A stretch of DNA of 64,000 bases from Aminivibrio sp. GTDB taxonomy: Bacteria; Synergistota; Synergistia; Synergistales; Aminobacteriaceae. Made by a program: the position numbers and the translations under genes. Below are positions 49,538 to 58,293 of the stretch, one piece after another. The notes beneath the pieces are model-generated. The model did no database searches and was not told where the DNA came from. It saw only the letters and a program-made list of their open reading frames with translations. The DNA is taken from positions 62,001 to 126,000 of the forward strand of contig NZ_JAESIH010000051.1 in assembly GCF_016756745.1 (NCBI RefSeq). Direction: 5' to 3'. Position 1 is the stretch's first letter. Every line of letters begins with the position of its first letter.

Positions 49538-50779
49538 ATGAACCCGAGAGACATGTTTCTTCAGCAGCTTGAACAGGCGGTACCCTTTCTGACGGTGGAG
49601 CCCGAATATCTTGAAATGCTCAGGTATCCGAAAGAAGTGCTCGAGCTGTCTCTTCCGGTGCGGCTCGACGGAGGGGGGGTGAAGATTTTCAGCGCATGGC
49701 GGAGCCACCACAACAACGCTCTCGGTCCCTACAAGGGCGGTGTTCGTTACCACGCGGAGGTAAACCGGGACGAGGTCGTCGCTCTTTCCTCGTGGATGAG
49801 CATAAAGTGCGCCATCGCCGGCCTTCCCTACGGCGGAGGCAAGGGCGGCATATCGGTGGATGTCCGTGAACTGTCGCGGAACGAGCTTGAGAATCTGAGC
49901 AGGGCCTATGCTTTCGGCATCTCCAGGTTTGTCGGGACTGACTATGATATTCCTGCCCCTGATGTGTACACAAATCCCCAGGTAATGGCCTGGTTTCTCG
50001 ATACTTTCGAAAAGGTGAAGGGACGGAGCGAGCCTTCAGCCTTCACAGGGAAACCTGTCGTCATTGGGGGATCCCTCGGCCGAACCGACTCCACGGGCAA
50101 GGGAGGGATCTTCATCCTCAGGGAAGCTCTCAGGTCTCTGGGACTCCTGGGAAAACCTCTCACCGTGGGAATACAGGGATACGGTAACGTGGGTTCCCGG
50201 GCCCACCGTTTCGTCGAGGAAGATCTCGGCCTCACCGTAGTGGCTGTCTCTGACTCAGGTACGGCGGTTTACAATCCTGCGGGACTCAAATACTCGGAAG
50301 TAGGTAAATTCAAGGAAGAAACCCGTTCTCTGAAAGGTTTTCCCGGCGGAGAGGAGTTTTTCCCTGACCTGATTTTCGAAAAGAAAATGGACATCCTTAT
50401 TCTGGCTGCTCTCGGCGGCGCGGTTGACGAAAAAAACGCCGACGCGGTCAAGGCGAAGGTAATTCTCGAGCTGGCCAACGGCCCCATAACGCCTGCCGGC
50501 GAGGCCATTCTCGCCGACAAGGGTGTGCTGATAGTCCCGGATGTCCTCGCCAACGCCGGAGGAGTCATTGTCAGCTGTTTTGAATGGATCCAGGGACGCT
50601 CGGGAGACATGTGGTCCGAAGAATACGTTTTTTCAAAGCTGGATGAGAGGATGGTCCGCTCCTTCAGGGAAATCTGGTCCATTCGGGAAGACCGGAAGAT
50701 CAGCTTCCGCCAGGCCGCCTATGTCAAGGCGGTCGGCAGAATTGTGGATGCCATGAGGTTGCGGGGGATCTGGCCCTAG
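49538..50779 (+). CDS. Glutamate dehydrogenase family, copy 2 (divergent paralogue)
   Basis: This 413-residue paralogue keeps GPYKGGVRYHAEV near residue 71, the catalytic lysine in PYGGGKGGI near residue 103 and PAPDVYTN near residue 145. The nucleotide-binding GYGNVGSRA lies near residue 213. It differs from copy 1 through most of its length, so the duplication is old. It may use a different coenzyme or a different amino acid such as leucine, valine or phenylalanine. ATG 49538 is preferred to GTG 49526 because GAGGAGG is directly against the GTG. It has its own upstream region with no clear promoter that I can name. Confidence 0.88.
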   Translation: MNPRDMFLQQLEQAVPFLTVEPEYLEMLRYPKEVLELSLPVRLDGGGVKIFSAWRSHHNNALGPYKGGVRYHAEVNRDEVVALSSWMSIKCAIAGLPYGGGKGGISVDVRELSRNELENLSRAYAFGISRFVGTDYDIPAPDVYTNPQVMAWFLDTFEKVKGRSEPSAFTGKPVVIGGSLGRTDSTGKGGIFILREALRSLGLLGKPLTVGIQGYGNVGSRAHRFVEEDLGLTVVAVSDSGTAVYNPAGLKYSEVGKFKEETRSLKGFPGGEEFFPDLIFEKKMDILILAALGGAVDEKNADAVKAKVILELANGPITPAGEAILADKGVLIVPDVLANAGGVIVSCFEWIQGRSGDMWSEEYVFSKLDERMVRSFREIWSIREDRKISFRQAAYVKAVGRIVDAMRLRGIWP

Positions 50780-50793
50780 AGGGGGAACGGTGC

Positions 50794-50823
50794 GGGGGAA
50801 AGGAACAACGTGTCCTTTCCCCC
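50794..50823 (+). terminator. Hairpin after glutamate dehydrogenase copy 2
   Basis: GGGGGAAAGGA pairs exactly with TCCTTTCCCCC around a short loop, 15 bases after the stop. No T-tract follows, so strength is uncertain. The rest of the interval to 51003 holds no supportable gene. Confidence 0.6.
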
Positions 50824-51002
50824 GGATTTCAGCCGCGGAACACTCTTTCAGTCGAGCTTGCGCCGGGATTCGCAAAGAATTGTCCGATCCCGTTGTGTAT
50901 CATGTCTCCGTAGGGGGAAGTTGCTCGAGAAGGGCCGCCTTGTCGGGAGACGGTATATTGTGGACCTGAAGTATCGTCATCACCGCGGTGACGTGTCGGG
51001 CT

Positions 51003-51040
51003 AAAAAAAGCGCTCCGTCCTCTCCTGCGGGACGGAGCGC
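51003..51040 (-). terminator. Intrinsic terminator of the PEP/pyruvate-binding gene
   Basis: GCGCTCCGTCC pairs exactly with GGACGGAGCGC; on the minus strand seven T residues follow. It lies eight bases after the stop codon of the gene. Confidence 0.92.
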
Positions 51041-51047
51041 AAAAAAT

Positions 51048-52793
51048 TCACTCCGATGAAGGATCGTTGGAGATGACGACGCCGACCTCGTTTTCCCCGT
51101 CGAGCAGGACGGAGAAATTTCCGGTATAGTGCCGGACTGCCGGGTGCCTTTTCTGTTCGTAAAACGAGGCGGCCAGCCATTCCCGGTTGTAGACGTTTCC
51201 CTTCATTCCGTCGAAGACGGGAAGATAGAGTGTTCCGTCTACGTCCAGGTCGAGGAAGAAATGAGTGCCGTAAGAAAGCTCGGGCGTATAGTCGCTTTCA
51301 AGGATTCCTACCTCCACGAGGCAGCCGCAGTTGCAGATTTCATTATACCTGACGGGCACGCCGAGCTTGGGGTTGGTGCTTCCCCATCTCCCAGGACCGA
51401 CAAGAATATAGTTCGTTCCCGCGAGCTTGTGGTTTATCCGGCCGATCTCCCTGGCAACCTCGTAAAACGCGGTGTCCTTTCCGTAGACAGTAGGGTCCAC
51501 GTACACGAGATGATGGACGTTTTCCAGCTTCCCGTTGCTCACCATCCTGTTCCCCTTGAGGATGACGTTTTCCTCCCTGACCTCCGGAATGGTGACCCTG
51601 GCCATCTCTTCGTAGGAGGCAAGCGGCCTGAGCTGCAGCAGGGTGAGTTTTTCCCTTTCCGTGTCGTAGACGAACTCCATGTCCGCAGGCATACCCATCC
51701 GTTCTTCGAGGAAGGAACAGAGTTCTTTCACCAGGCTGAAAAAACGGGGGTGCCGTCTCGGGAAGTTCGAGAAGGAAAAGAGCGGTTTCCCTTTGCTGAC
51801 CTGGTCTGACCCCGCCCAGTAGAGGAGGTTCTCCGCGTAAATTTCGATGAAAGCCGATGCCAGCTTGTGCTCCCTGAGCAGGAATGGGAGGTGCTCGGAG
51901 AGAGCGCCGGTCGTGAATCGTCCGGAAGCCATGTCGATATAGTCAAACTCGCTCTGGCTGGTCATGGCGATGTCGGCGGGCAGGTTTCCCTGGGGCCGGA
52001 GCATCGGGTGGGAGAGATAGGATACATTGGCCTTGAGCCTGTCGACAGTTCTCGTTCCCAGGCCGAAACAGAACCGCATGACCCCGTCCTCTTTCCTGAT
52101 GCGGGTGGAAGGTCGGCGGTAGACTTTCGAAAAGGCGGTACCCGCGATTTCCGGGTAGAACATTGAATTGTGCTCTCTGCCGATGACGGGCTGGATCACC
52201 ACTGCCATGGATTCGTCGGAATCGGTGAGACCGTGTTTCTTCCGGTAGGCCCTTGCCGCCGGGTTGTAAAGGGATGCCCAGACTTCCTTTACGGCGTTGA
52301 CAAGGAGGGCGGTCCGCTCATCCCGGGGTCCCCGGTTGGCTGAAAAACGGGTGCTGTACTTCCCGGCGAAGGAAAGCTTCCTCGAGTCCTCAAGGATGGA
52401 ACTGGACCTTATGGCGAGGGGGAAGTCGCCTATGGCTTCCATGGCGTCTTCCAGGTCGCTGATAAGGGACGGACGGACATTACCGTTCCGGAAGGCCGAG
52501 GCAATCTTCTCGAAAAGCTCCTGGGCAAATTCGTCTTCCGTGTTCTCCTCCTGTCCTGAGAGACTCTCCTTCAGAAGCGTTTCTATCCCGTTGTCCGAAA
52601 CGAAATCGTCGAACCCCTCGGTGGTGAGTACATAGTTCAGTTCCGGGAGTTCAACACAGGACTCCAGAGGCGCCCCTTCCAGGGTATTGAAGGCGAAGGC
52701 GAGACCCCTGGCCTTGCCTCCAACCTCACCGTCCCCGATGAGCCTCCTGTATTTGCGAAAAACGGGTTTCGGGTCAAAATCGGAATAAATCAC
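51048..52793 (-). CDS. Orphan PEP/pyruvate-binding (PPDK N-terminal-like) protein
   Basis: This 581-residue protein resembles the ATP-grasp N-terminal domain of PEP synthase and pyruvate phosphate dikinase. VGGKARGLAFAF near residue 25, PLAIRSSSILEDS near residue 129 and MEFVYDTEREKLTLLQLRP near residue 382 are characteristic. The mobile phosphohistidine domain and the PEP/pyruvate TIM barrel of the full enzymes are missing. About 180 extra residues follow, including VGPGRWGS near residue 470. It therefore cannot be a complete dikinase. Its role is unknown; it may phosphorylate or pyrophosphorylate another acceptor. It starts with GTG after GGGAGG, 36 bases after asnS. Confidence 0.78.
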   Translation of the reverse strand: MIYSDFDPKPVFRKYRRLIGDGEVGGKARGLAFAFNTLEGAPLESCVELPELNYVLTTEGFDDFVSDNGIETLLKESLSGQEENTEDEFAQELFEKIASAFRNGNVRPSLISDLEDAMEAIGDFPLAIRSSSILEDSRKLSFAGKYSTRFSANRGPRDERTALLVNAVKEVWASLYNPAARAYRKKHGLTDSDESMAVVIQPVIGREHNSMFYPEIAGTAFSKVYRRPSTRIRKEDGVMRFCFGLGTRTVDRLKANVSYLSHPMLRPQGNLPADIAMTSQSEFDYIDMASGRFTTGALSEHLPFLLREHKLASAFIEIYAENLLYWAGSDQVSKGKPLFSFSNFPRRHPRFFSLVKELCSFLEERMGMPADMEFVYDTEREKLTLLQLRPLASYEEMARVTIPEVREENVILKGNRMVSNGKLENVHHLVYVDPTVYGKDTAFYEVAREIGRINHKLAGTNYILVGPGRWGSTNPKLGVPVRYNEICNCGCLVEVGILESDYTPELSYGTHFFLDLDVDGTLYLPVFDGMKGNVYNREWLAASFYEQKRHPAVRHYTGNFSVLLDGENEVGVVISNDPSSE

Positions 52794-52829
52794 GTATAGT
52801 GCCTCCCTGCGAAACGGAAATAGGATCCA

Positions 52830-54131
52830 TCAGGGCTTGAGACGGTAAATCGTCCGCGGCCATGGAATGGCTTCCCTGATATGCTGCAGTCCGGCAATCC
52901 ATGCCACCACCCGTTCGATCCCCATGCCGAAACCGCTGTGGACGAACGTTCCGTAGCGCCGAAGATCAAGGTACCAGTCGTAAGGCTCTTCGGGAAGTCC
53001 CTGTTCCCTGATCCTGGCCACGAGCCTGTCGTAACTGTCCTCTCTCTGGGAGCCTCCGATGATTTCGCCGTACCCCTCGGGAGCGAGGAGGTCGTCGCAG
53101 AGCACCAGGTCCGGATTCTCCGGATGCTCTTTCATGTAGAAGGCCTTGACGCTCTTGGGATAGCATTCGATAAATACGGGCCGTTCAAACTGCTGGGTGA
53201 GAATGGTTTCGTCGTCGTTCCCGAGGTCTTCACCGTAGGGGGTATCGCTTCCCAGCTTCCTCAGCATCTCTATGGCCTCGCCGTACTGGAGATGGTAGAA
53301 CGGAGCCTTGATGTTCTCCAGTTTCGAGACGTCCCGTTCGAGGACGGCGAGTTCCTTTCCGCAGTGTTCGAGCACAGAGGCTACGATGTGGCAGATGAGC
53401 CTTTCCTGGAGGTTCATGTTGTCCTTGTGGTCGAAAAAGGCCACCTCGGGTTCGAGCATCCAGAATTCGGTAAGATGGCGGCGGGTCTTTGACTTCTCTG
53501 CCCTGAACGTGGGGCCGAAGCAGTAGACCTTCCCGAAAGCGGCGGCGGCGGCTTCGGCGTAAAGCTGTCCCGTCTGGGCAAGATAGGCTTTCGAGTCGAA
53601 GTAGTCGATTTCGAAAAGTCCGGAAACTCCCTCTCCTGCTGCGCCGCTGATGATCGGGCTGTCCACGAGAAGGTAGCCGTCGTTGTGGAGGAACTCCCGC
53701 GCGGACCATATAACCCTTTCGCGGATCCTCATGATGGCTTGCTGTCTGCTGCTGCGAAGCCAGAGATGGCGATGGTCGAGAAGAAAATCGATTCCGTGGT
53801 CCTTTTTTCCGATGGGGTACTCGTCAGCGGGATTCTGGATGACCGAGACGGACGCTACGGAAAGCTCCACCCCCGACGGAGCCCGTTCATCCTTTCTGAC
53901 GGTTCCGGTCACTTCCACCGACGCTTCGAGCCGCAGGGATTTTGTTGCTGAGAAGTCTTCTTCGGAGACCTCATTCTTCACCATGACACCCTGGACTGTT
54001 CCTGTTCCGTCCCTGAGCTGCAGAAAGTGGATTTTGCCCGAGCTTCTCATGTTGTACAGCCAACCGCGGACAGTGACGTCCGCTCCTTCCCGGGAGGGGA
54101 GGTCCTTGATATAGGTCCATGGTGCCGTCAT
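52830..54131 (-). CDS. asnS: Asparaginyl-tRNA synthetase
   Basis: This 433-residue class II synthetase charges tRNA-Asn. It has an N-terminal OB-fold anticodon-binding domain (VTVRGWLYNMRSSGKIHFLQLRDG near residues 19-42). Motif 2 is FRAEKSKTRRHLTEFWMLEPE near residue 214 and motif 3 is GFGMGIERVVAW near residue 405. The start at 54131 is set by GGAGG ten bases upstream; a frame that continues far upstream on this strand is antisense to the next gene and is not coding. It is co-directional with the PEP/pyruvate-binding gene. Having asnS means that direct charging rather than only the amidotransferase route is available. Confidence 0.95.
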   Translation of the reverse strand: MTAPWTYIKDLPSREGADVTVRGWLYNMRSSGKIHFLQLRDGTGTVQGVMVKNEVSEEDFSATKSLRLEASVEVTGTVRKDERAPSGVELSVASVSVIQNPADEYPIGKKDHGIDFLLDHRHLWLRSSRQQAIMRIRERVIWSAREFLHNDGYLLVDSPIISGAAGEGVSGLFEIDYFDSKAYLAQTGQLYAEAAAAAFGKVYCFGPTFRAEKSKTRRHLTEFWMLEPEVAFFDHKDNMNLQERLICHIVASVLEHCGKELAVLERDVSKLENIKAPFYHLQYGEAIEMLRKLGSDTPYGEDLGNDDETILTQQFERPVFIECYPKSVKAFYMKEHPENPDLVLCDDLLAPEGYGEIIGGSQREDSYDRLVARIREQGLPEEPYDWYLDLRRYGTFVHSGFGMGIERVVAWIAGLQHIREAIPWPRTIYRLKP

Positions 54132-54193
54132 GCGCAATCTACCTCCAGACATTGAGACGAGTATAATTTTCGAGCGGCAGAGTTCATGGCGTA

Positions 54194-54212
54194 TATGATA
54201 CACTAAATCATA
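54194..54212. promoter_or_regulatory. Inverted repeat in the divergent asnS / CbiA-like promoter region
   Basis: TATGAT (54194-54199) and ATCATA (54207-54212) form an inverted repeat with a seven-base spacer, about 25 bases before the GTG of the plus-strand gene. It could be a small operator or simply contain the -10 of that gene. Confidence 0.3.
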
Positions 54213-54236
54213 CCGTAAAAAAAAGGAGAAGCAGCC

Positions 54237-55616
54237 GTGATTATTCCCCGTCTTGTTATCGCCGACGAAAGAAGGGAAGGAGCAGTTCCGCCGGGCGTCA
54301 TTCTCGCTGCGGCGCTCAAGAACGCGGGACATCCCCTGAAAATTTTCTGCGCCGGTCCCGACGAGTATCTCGTGCGCATGGTTGCCCTGGCGACAGGTGA
54401 GGACGTCACGGTACTCGATCCGTACTCCTGCGGAAGCACCAGGGTATTCAAGACGCTCTTCCAGTTTGCCTCGAAAAGTGACCGGCTGAACATCATCCTC
54501 GCCCCTCTGGGGAAGAGAGGGGACGATGACGCCTTTATCCTGTCCCCTCAGGGCCCCGAATTGAGCCGCCTCCTTGAATGCCCCCTGGTGCCGGTGGTAT
54601 TTGCCGATTCGTCGGCCACTATAACCGCCGGCATTCTCGAAAAGGCTGTCTCCGGAATTGCCGCCCTCGGAGATATTCCCGTTCTCGCCGTTCTTTTCGC
54701 TTCCGTGCTCAATCCGAGGGAATACCAGCTGTTGGAGATAGAAGGGGGAAGAAGAGTCCCTCTTTTCAGCATGGGCTACATACCGAAACTCCTTGAAAGA
54801 AGCCGGTCCGCCCTTCTCGAGCTTTGCCTGGACACCATGGCCGAAAGGGCAGCGTTCCCTGTCAAGGCTGCGGCCGCACAGCTGGCATCTCTTCCCGGAC
54901 AGGTTGACTGGAACGCCTTTTGGGGATTCGCTAGGCTGAACCAGGAGTGGACCGATCTGCCGGAACCTTTCCGCGGAAAGGCAGCCGGACTTACCGTCGG
55001 AGTGGTCACCCACAGCGGGCTCGCTCTTGAGGGTGACAATGCGGGACTGCTGTTTTCCTACCTCGGCTGCTCGGTGAGAAAGATTTTTCTCGAAGAGGCG
55101 AAACCCGCCCTTGACGTCAACGCGGTCTACGTTCCTCACGGCCCAGGTTTTCTCTGTGCTGAACAGCTTCTCGGCAAACAGGGGGCCAGGGAATGGTTCA
55201 GCGGTCTTTTCAAGTCCAGGAAAGCCGTATTTGTCAACGGAGGAGCAGCCCCCCTTCTCGGCGAATCCTTCTCTCTCCCGAACGGGAAGCAATACGAGGG
55301 GATGAACCTCTTCCGCTACAGGGGAAAGTACGGCATGCCTTCCAGTGACCTGAAAAAAGTGGAAGTCTCCTCTCTTGAAGGGGATATCCTTTTGAATCTG
55401 GGTGAAAAACTCAGGGGGTACCTTTCCCCTTATGCCTCGGTGGTCAACCCCGGGGACTCTGCAAAATCCCTCTGGTCAGTTAAAGAGCCGGGGAGCGAAA
55501 AAGAAAAAGGGCGTTCCGGCTGGAACCTGGGGTGCGGTGTGGTTACCGACCTGTGCATCGAACTATGGAGCAACATGGAAGGAATTTACCGGTGGCTCGT
55601 GATGAGAAAGAAATAA
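54237..55616 (+). CDS. Degenerate cobyrinate a,c-diamide synthase-like protein
   Basis: This 459-residue protein has the two-part layout of CobB/CbiA. An N-terminal nucleotide-binding-like half starts PRLVIADERREGAVPPGVILAAALK and a C-terminal glutamine-amidotransferase-like half contains VNGGAAPLLGES near residue 340. The N-terminal P-loop lacks a GxxxxGKT pattern, and the C-terminal half has no nucleophile cysteine at the expected place, so neither amidation nor ATP use is assured. No other cobalamin genes are near. GTG 54237 follows AAGGAG by eight bases. It converges, almost touching (3 bases), with a HAD-phosphatase gene. True function unknown. Confidence 0.5.
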   Translation: MIIPRLVIADERREGAVPPGVILAAALKNAGHPLKIFCAGPDEYLVRMVALATGEDVTVLDPYSCGSTRVFKTLFQFASKSDRLNIILAPLGKRGDDDAFILSPQGPELSRLLECPLVPVVFADSSATITAGILEKAVSGIAALGDIPVLAVLFASVLNPREYQLLEIEGGRRVPLFSMGYIPKLLERSRSALLELCLDTMAERAAFPVKAAAAQLASLPGQVDWNAFWGFARLNQEWTDLPEPFRGKAAGLTVGVVTHSGLALEGDNAGLLFSYLGCSVRKIFLEEAKPALDVNAVYVPHGPGFLCAEQLLGKQGAREWFSGLFKSRKAVFVNGGAAPLLGESFSLPNGKQYEGMNLFRYRGKYGMPSSDLKKVEVSSLEGDILLNLGEKLRGYLSPYASVVNPGDSAKSLWSVKEPGSEKEKGRSGWNLGCGVVTDLCIELWSNMEGIYRWLVMRKK

Positions 55617-55619
55617 AAA

Positions 55620-56456
55620 CTATTCCAGAAGTCCCTTTTCCCGGAGCGCTTCCTCCGGAGTTTTGTAAACTCTCGGCTCATCCGAGAGAAATTTTCCTAT
55701 GGCTGCGAAATTTCCTCTGCCGAAGGCCAGGAGCGTCTGCCTGTCGCTTTCGGCATCGCCGAGAAAGAGGGGAGAGGAGGCTCCGGCCCTTTCGCAGAGA
55801 ATTGACAGCCCCAGGGGAGAAGGTTTCATGATGCCGTCATCAGGGGTAATTATCATCTCCCGGGGAAAATCCTGCCAGCCGATGAGCTTGAGGGCAAGGG
55901 CCAGTTCGGATAGAGGCCTCCCCGTATAGATAGCCGTAATGAGGGGAAGATCCCCCCACTGAAAAGAAACCAGGGGAACGTCCTCTTCCCAGAGGCCTTT
56001 GCGCCTGGTGGTGTACAGGGGGGTCTCGCCCATGGCCTCATATTCGTCGCACCCGAAATACATTTCTTCACAGACCCTTCGCACTGCGGCCCTGGATACC
56101 CTTTCCCCGAAAGAGTTCCTGACCCACCCTTCGATATCGCCGTCCCTGCACTCCCCGATCAGGACGCGCCACGCCCGGGGGGACGGAAGGCTTTCAGCCA
56201 GGGACGGGGAGTCGGCCGAGGCAGCGCAGTTGATGGCGGCCCAGGCGATATCATAGTCATCGTTGAAGGCCGGATGGGTTTTTGTTGCGGCAAAATGCTC
56301 GTAGGTGAATCCGTCGCAGTCGGGAATGCGCCCCAGGACCCTGATCCAGGCCCAGAGAAGACTGCGGGCGACAACCCGCGGGTAGGACCGTGAAGCGTCC
56401 ACAAGGACGCCGTCCACATCGAACACTATGAGATCGTTTTGTGCCATTTCGGTCAC
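55620..56456 (-). CDS. HAD-superfamily hydrolase
   Basis: This 278-residue protein has HAD motif I VFDVDGVLVD near residue 11, a long cap insertion (about residues 25-180) and motif II ITAIYTGRP. The motif III lysine lies in IMKPSP and motif IV in LFLGDAESDRQTL. It should be a cytoplasmic phosphatase; the substrate is unknown, and sugar- or histidinol-phosphate-like compounds are possible. The GTG at 56456 follows GAGGTG by about six bases. An ATG three codons further in is an alternative. It is convergent with the CbiA-like gene and divergent from the MocR-like gene. Confidence 0.82.
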   Translation of the reverse strand: MTEMAQNDLIVFDVDGVLVDASRSYPRVVARSLLWAWIRVLGRIPDCDGFTYEHFAATKTHPAFNDDYDIAWAAINCAASADSPSLAESLPSPRAWRVLIGECRDGDIEGWVRNSFGERVSRAAVRRVCEEMYFGCDEYEAMGETPLYTTRRKGLWEEDVPLVSFQWGDLPLITAIYTGRPLSELALALKLIGWQDFPREMIITPDDGIMKPSPLGLSILCERAGASSPLFLGDAESDRQTLLAFGRGNFAAIGKFLSDEPRVYKTPEEALREKGLLE

Positions 56457-56536
56457 GGATACACCTCATTTTCATCATACCTATGCTGTCCGTTTACCAT
56501 TGTACCAGAGGAAGACGGCATCAGCCCGGAGGAAAA

Positions 56537-57895
56537 ATGCTGCTGGAAATACCGCTGGACTCCAAATACGGCACCTTGTACCGGCAAATTGCCGAACATC
56601 TTGAAAAAATGATCCTGGCGGGGAGCATCCCCTGCGGAACCAGGCTTCCGGGAACCAGGGAGCTTGCCCGCATGCTCGGCGTAAGCCGGTCCACCGTCGT
56701 GGAAGCCTACATGCTCCTAGAGAAAAGGGAAATTGTTCAGTTGAAAGGAAGAAGCGGTGCTTTCGCTGCGGCGGATTCCCTTCCGCACCCGGTGAGCTGC
56801 CGGGAGGGAGGAGATGTTTTCCATTTTGACTCAGAACGGCCGACCACGGACCTGATTCCTTACGGCGCCCTTGCGAAGATCAGCCGGGATGCCCTGCTCG
56901 AAGACGGTGGGAAGATTCTTGGAGGCAGTCCTCCTGAAGGCCTTGAAGAGCTGCGGTTCGCCCTGCTCGAGCATTCCGTTCTCAGGGGAATACCTGCAAG
57001 GCCGGGAGAGATGGCAGTTACGTCAGGAGGGAAGGATGCTCTCTCCACTGTTCTGCGGGCTCTCCGCACCGGAGGGTATGGGAGGGTGTTTGCCGAAAGG
57101 CTGACTTACACGGATATGAAAGAAATAGCCGCCAACGAGGGATTGCCGTTCCGACCGGTCCCCCTTCTTGTGGAGGAAGGGCTCGCCTCCCTGAAAAAAT
57201 TGACATCCAGGGATATCCTGTATCTTATCCCGAGCTTCCAGAACCCTACGGGAATGACTCTCCCTCCGGAAATCCGCAGGGAAATACTCGAACTCAGGCA
57301 GAAAAAAGGCTTTCTCATCATAGAGGACGACAGTTACGGGGAACTCCGCTACGGCGAAAAGAGCGTTCCCGCGCTGAAAGCCCTGGACGAAGGCGAAGGA
57401 GTGGTGTACATCGGCTCCTTCAGCCAGGTCCTGTTTCCGGGAATGCGGTTCGGCTACATTCTGCTCCCCTCCGGACTGTGGAACAGTTACGTGCGGACGG
57501 CGTCCTTCCGCCAGGGGCAGACCTCGTCTCTCGTCCAGCTCGTCATGTTGAAATTCATACGACAGGGAAAACTCGCGGAAGCCGTTGAAAAGGCACGGGC
57601 GGTGCTTTCGGCGAGGATGGAGTCTCTTCTTCTCGGTCTCGGTTCAGCCTTTCCGGGCATGCCTGTGCACAAGCCGGAAGGCGGGGTTTTCCTGTGGTTT
57701 CCCACCGGCAAAACGGACGGTAGGGAAGCTGCCGGACTTGCTTTCCGCGCAGGAGTGCTCGTCACTGACGGAAACCTCTACTCCCTGGGAAATAAACGGC
57801 AGAGAGCGGTAAGATTTTCCGTTTCCTCCGTTCCTGCTCAAAAGATGGACGAGGCCTGCGCAAGGTTGGAGAAATGCTGGACGTCCCTTTTCTAG
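56537..57895 (+). CDS. MocR-like regulator (GntR HTH + aminotransferase fold) lacking the PLP lysine
   Basis: This 452-residue protein fuses a GntR-type winged helix (about residues 10-75, with GTRLPGTRELARMLGVSRSTVVEAY) to a fold-type I aminotransferase domain. MocR regulators normally bind PLP through a lysine in GT/SFSK. Here the motif reads GSFSQVLFPGMRFGY, with Gln297 in place of lysine, while IPSFQNPTG and EDDSYGELRY are kept. It cannot form the usual Schiff base, so it may bind another ligand or PMP non-covalently. GGAGGAAAA precedes ATG 56537. The target genes are not evident; the neighbour upstream is the divergent HAD hydrolase. Confidence 0.87.
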   Translation: MLLEIPLDSKYGTLYRQIAEHLEKMILAGSIPCGTRLPGTRELARMLGVSRSTVVEAYMLLEKREIVQLKGRSGAFAAADSLPHPVSCREGGDVFHFDSERPTTDLIPYGALAKISRDALLEDGGKILGGSPPEGLEELRFALLEHSVLRGIPARPGEMAVTSGGKDALSTVLRALRTGGYGRVFAERLTYTDMKEIAANEGLPFRPVPLLVEEGLASLKKLTSRDILYLIPSFQNPTGMTLPPEIRREILELRQKKGFLIIEDDSYGELRYGEKSVPALKALDEGEGVVYIGSFSQVLFPGMRFGYILLPSGLWNSYVRTASFRQGQTSSLVQLVMLKFIRQGKLAEAVEKARAVLSARMESLLLGLGSAFPGMPVHKPEGGVFLWFPTGKTDGREAAGLAFRAGVLVTDGNLYSLGNKRQRAVRFSVSSVPAQKMDEACARLEKCWTSLF

Positions 57896-58113
57896 ACGTT
57901 TTTCGTCGTGCCTTTTTCTTCTTCCTTCTTGAGCGTCAGGAGGAATTTTCGCCACAGGAAGAGTGCGGCTGCTGCGGATAAGGTGCCCGCGCCGAGACCG
58001 ATAAGAATGTAATCGGGCCGGCCCCTGCTGAAAAAATAGCCGCCGAGCCCAGCGAGAGCATATCCGTACAAAACCACGGTTCCCATGGATAAAAGAAGTA
58101 CGATGAATCTCAT
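57892..58113 (-). CDS. Small two-helix membrane protein
   Basis: This 73-residue protein has two hydrophobic helices (about residues 3-28 and 36-54) and a basic/acidic tail (KKEEEKGTTKN). No family was recognised. Its reality is supported by GGAGGG six bases before the ATG and by composition typical of a membrane protein. Its last four bases overlap the end of the MocR-like gene in convergent orientation. Confidence 0.6.
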   Translation of the reverse strand: MRFIVLLLSMGTVVLYGYALAGLGGYFFSRGRPDYILIGLGAGTLSAAAALFLWRKFLLTLKKEEEKGTTKNV

Positions 58114-58293
58114 AATCAGCCCTCCGGGAATGCACCGGGCAAAAAGGTACGGGGAAATGCATTTTTCCCCCGTCCGTATCTTGTCGGTTCACCATAAATA
58201 TGATAAAGTATCTCAAAATCTACAATACTGACTGTTATACAATGGATCTGGAAAACATCCGACTTCATGAAAAAACAGGGAGGTCCTTCAAAC

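Noticed and set aside
50810-51004. 64-codon open frame between glutamate dehydrogenase copy 2 and the PEP/pyruvate-binding gene
   Set aside because: It starts inside a hairpin, ends inside a terminator, is arginine-rich and has no ribosome site.
54132-55292. Upstream extension of the asnS frame by almost 390 codons
   Set aside because: The region is antisense to the CbiA-like gene and the ribosome site and OB-fold start place the true start at 54131.
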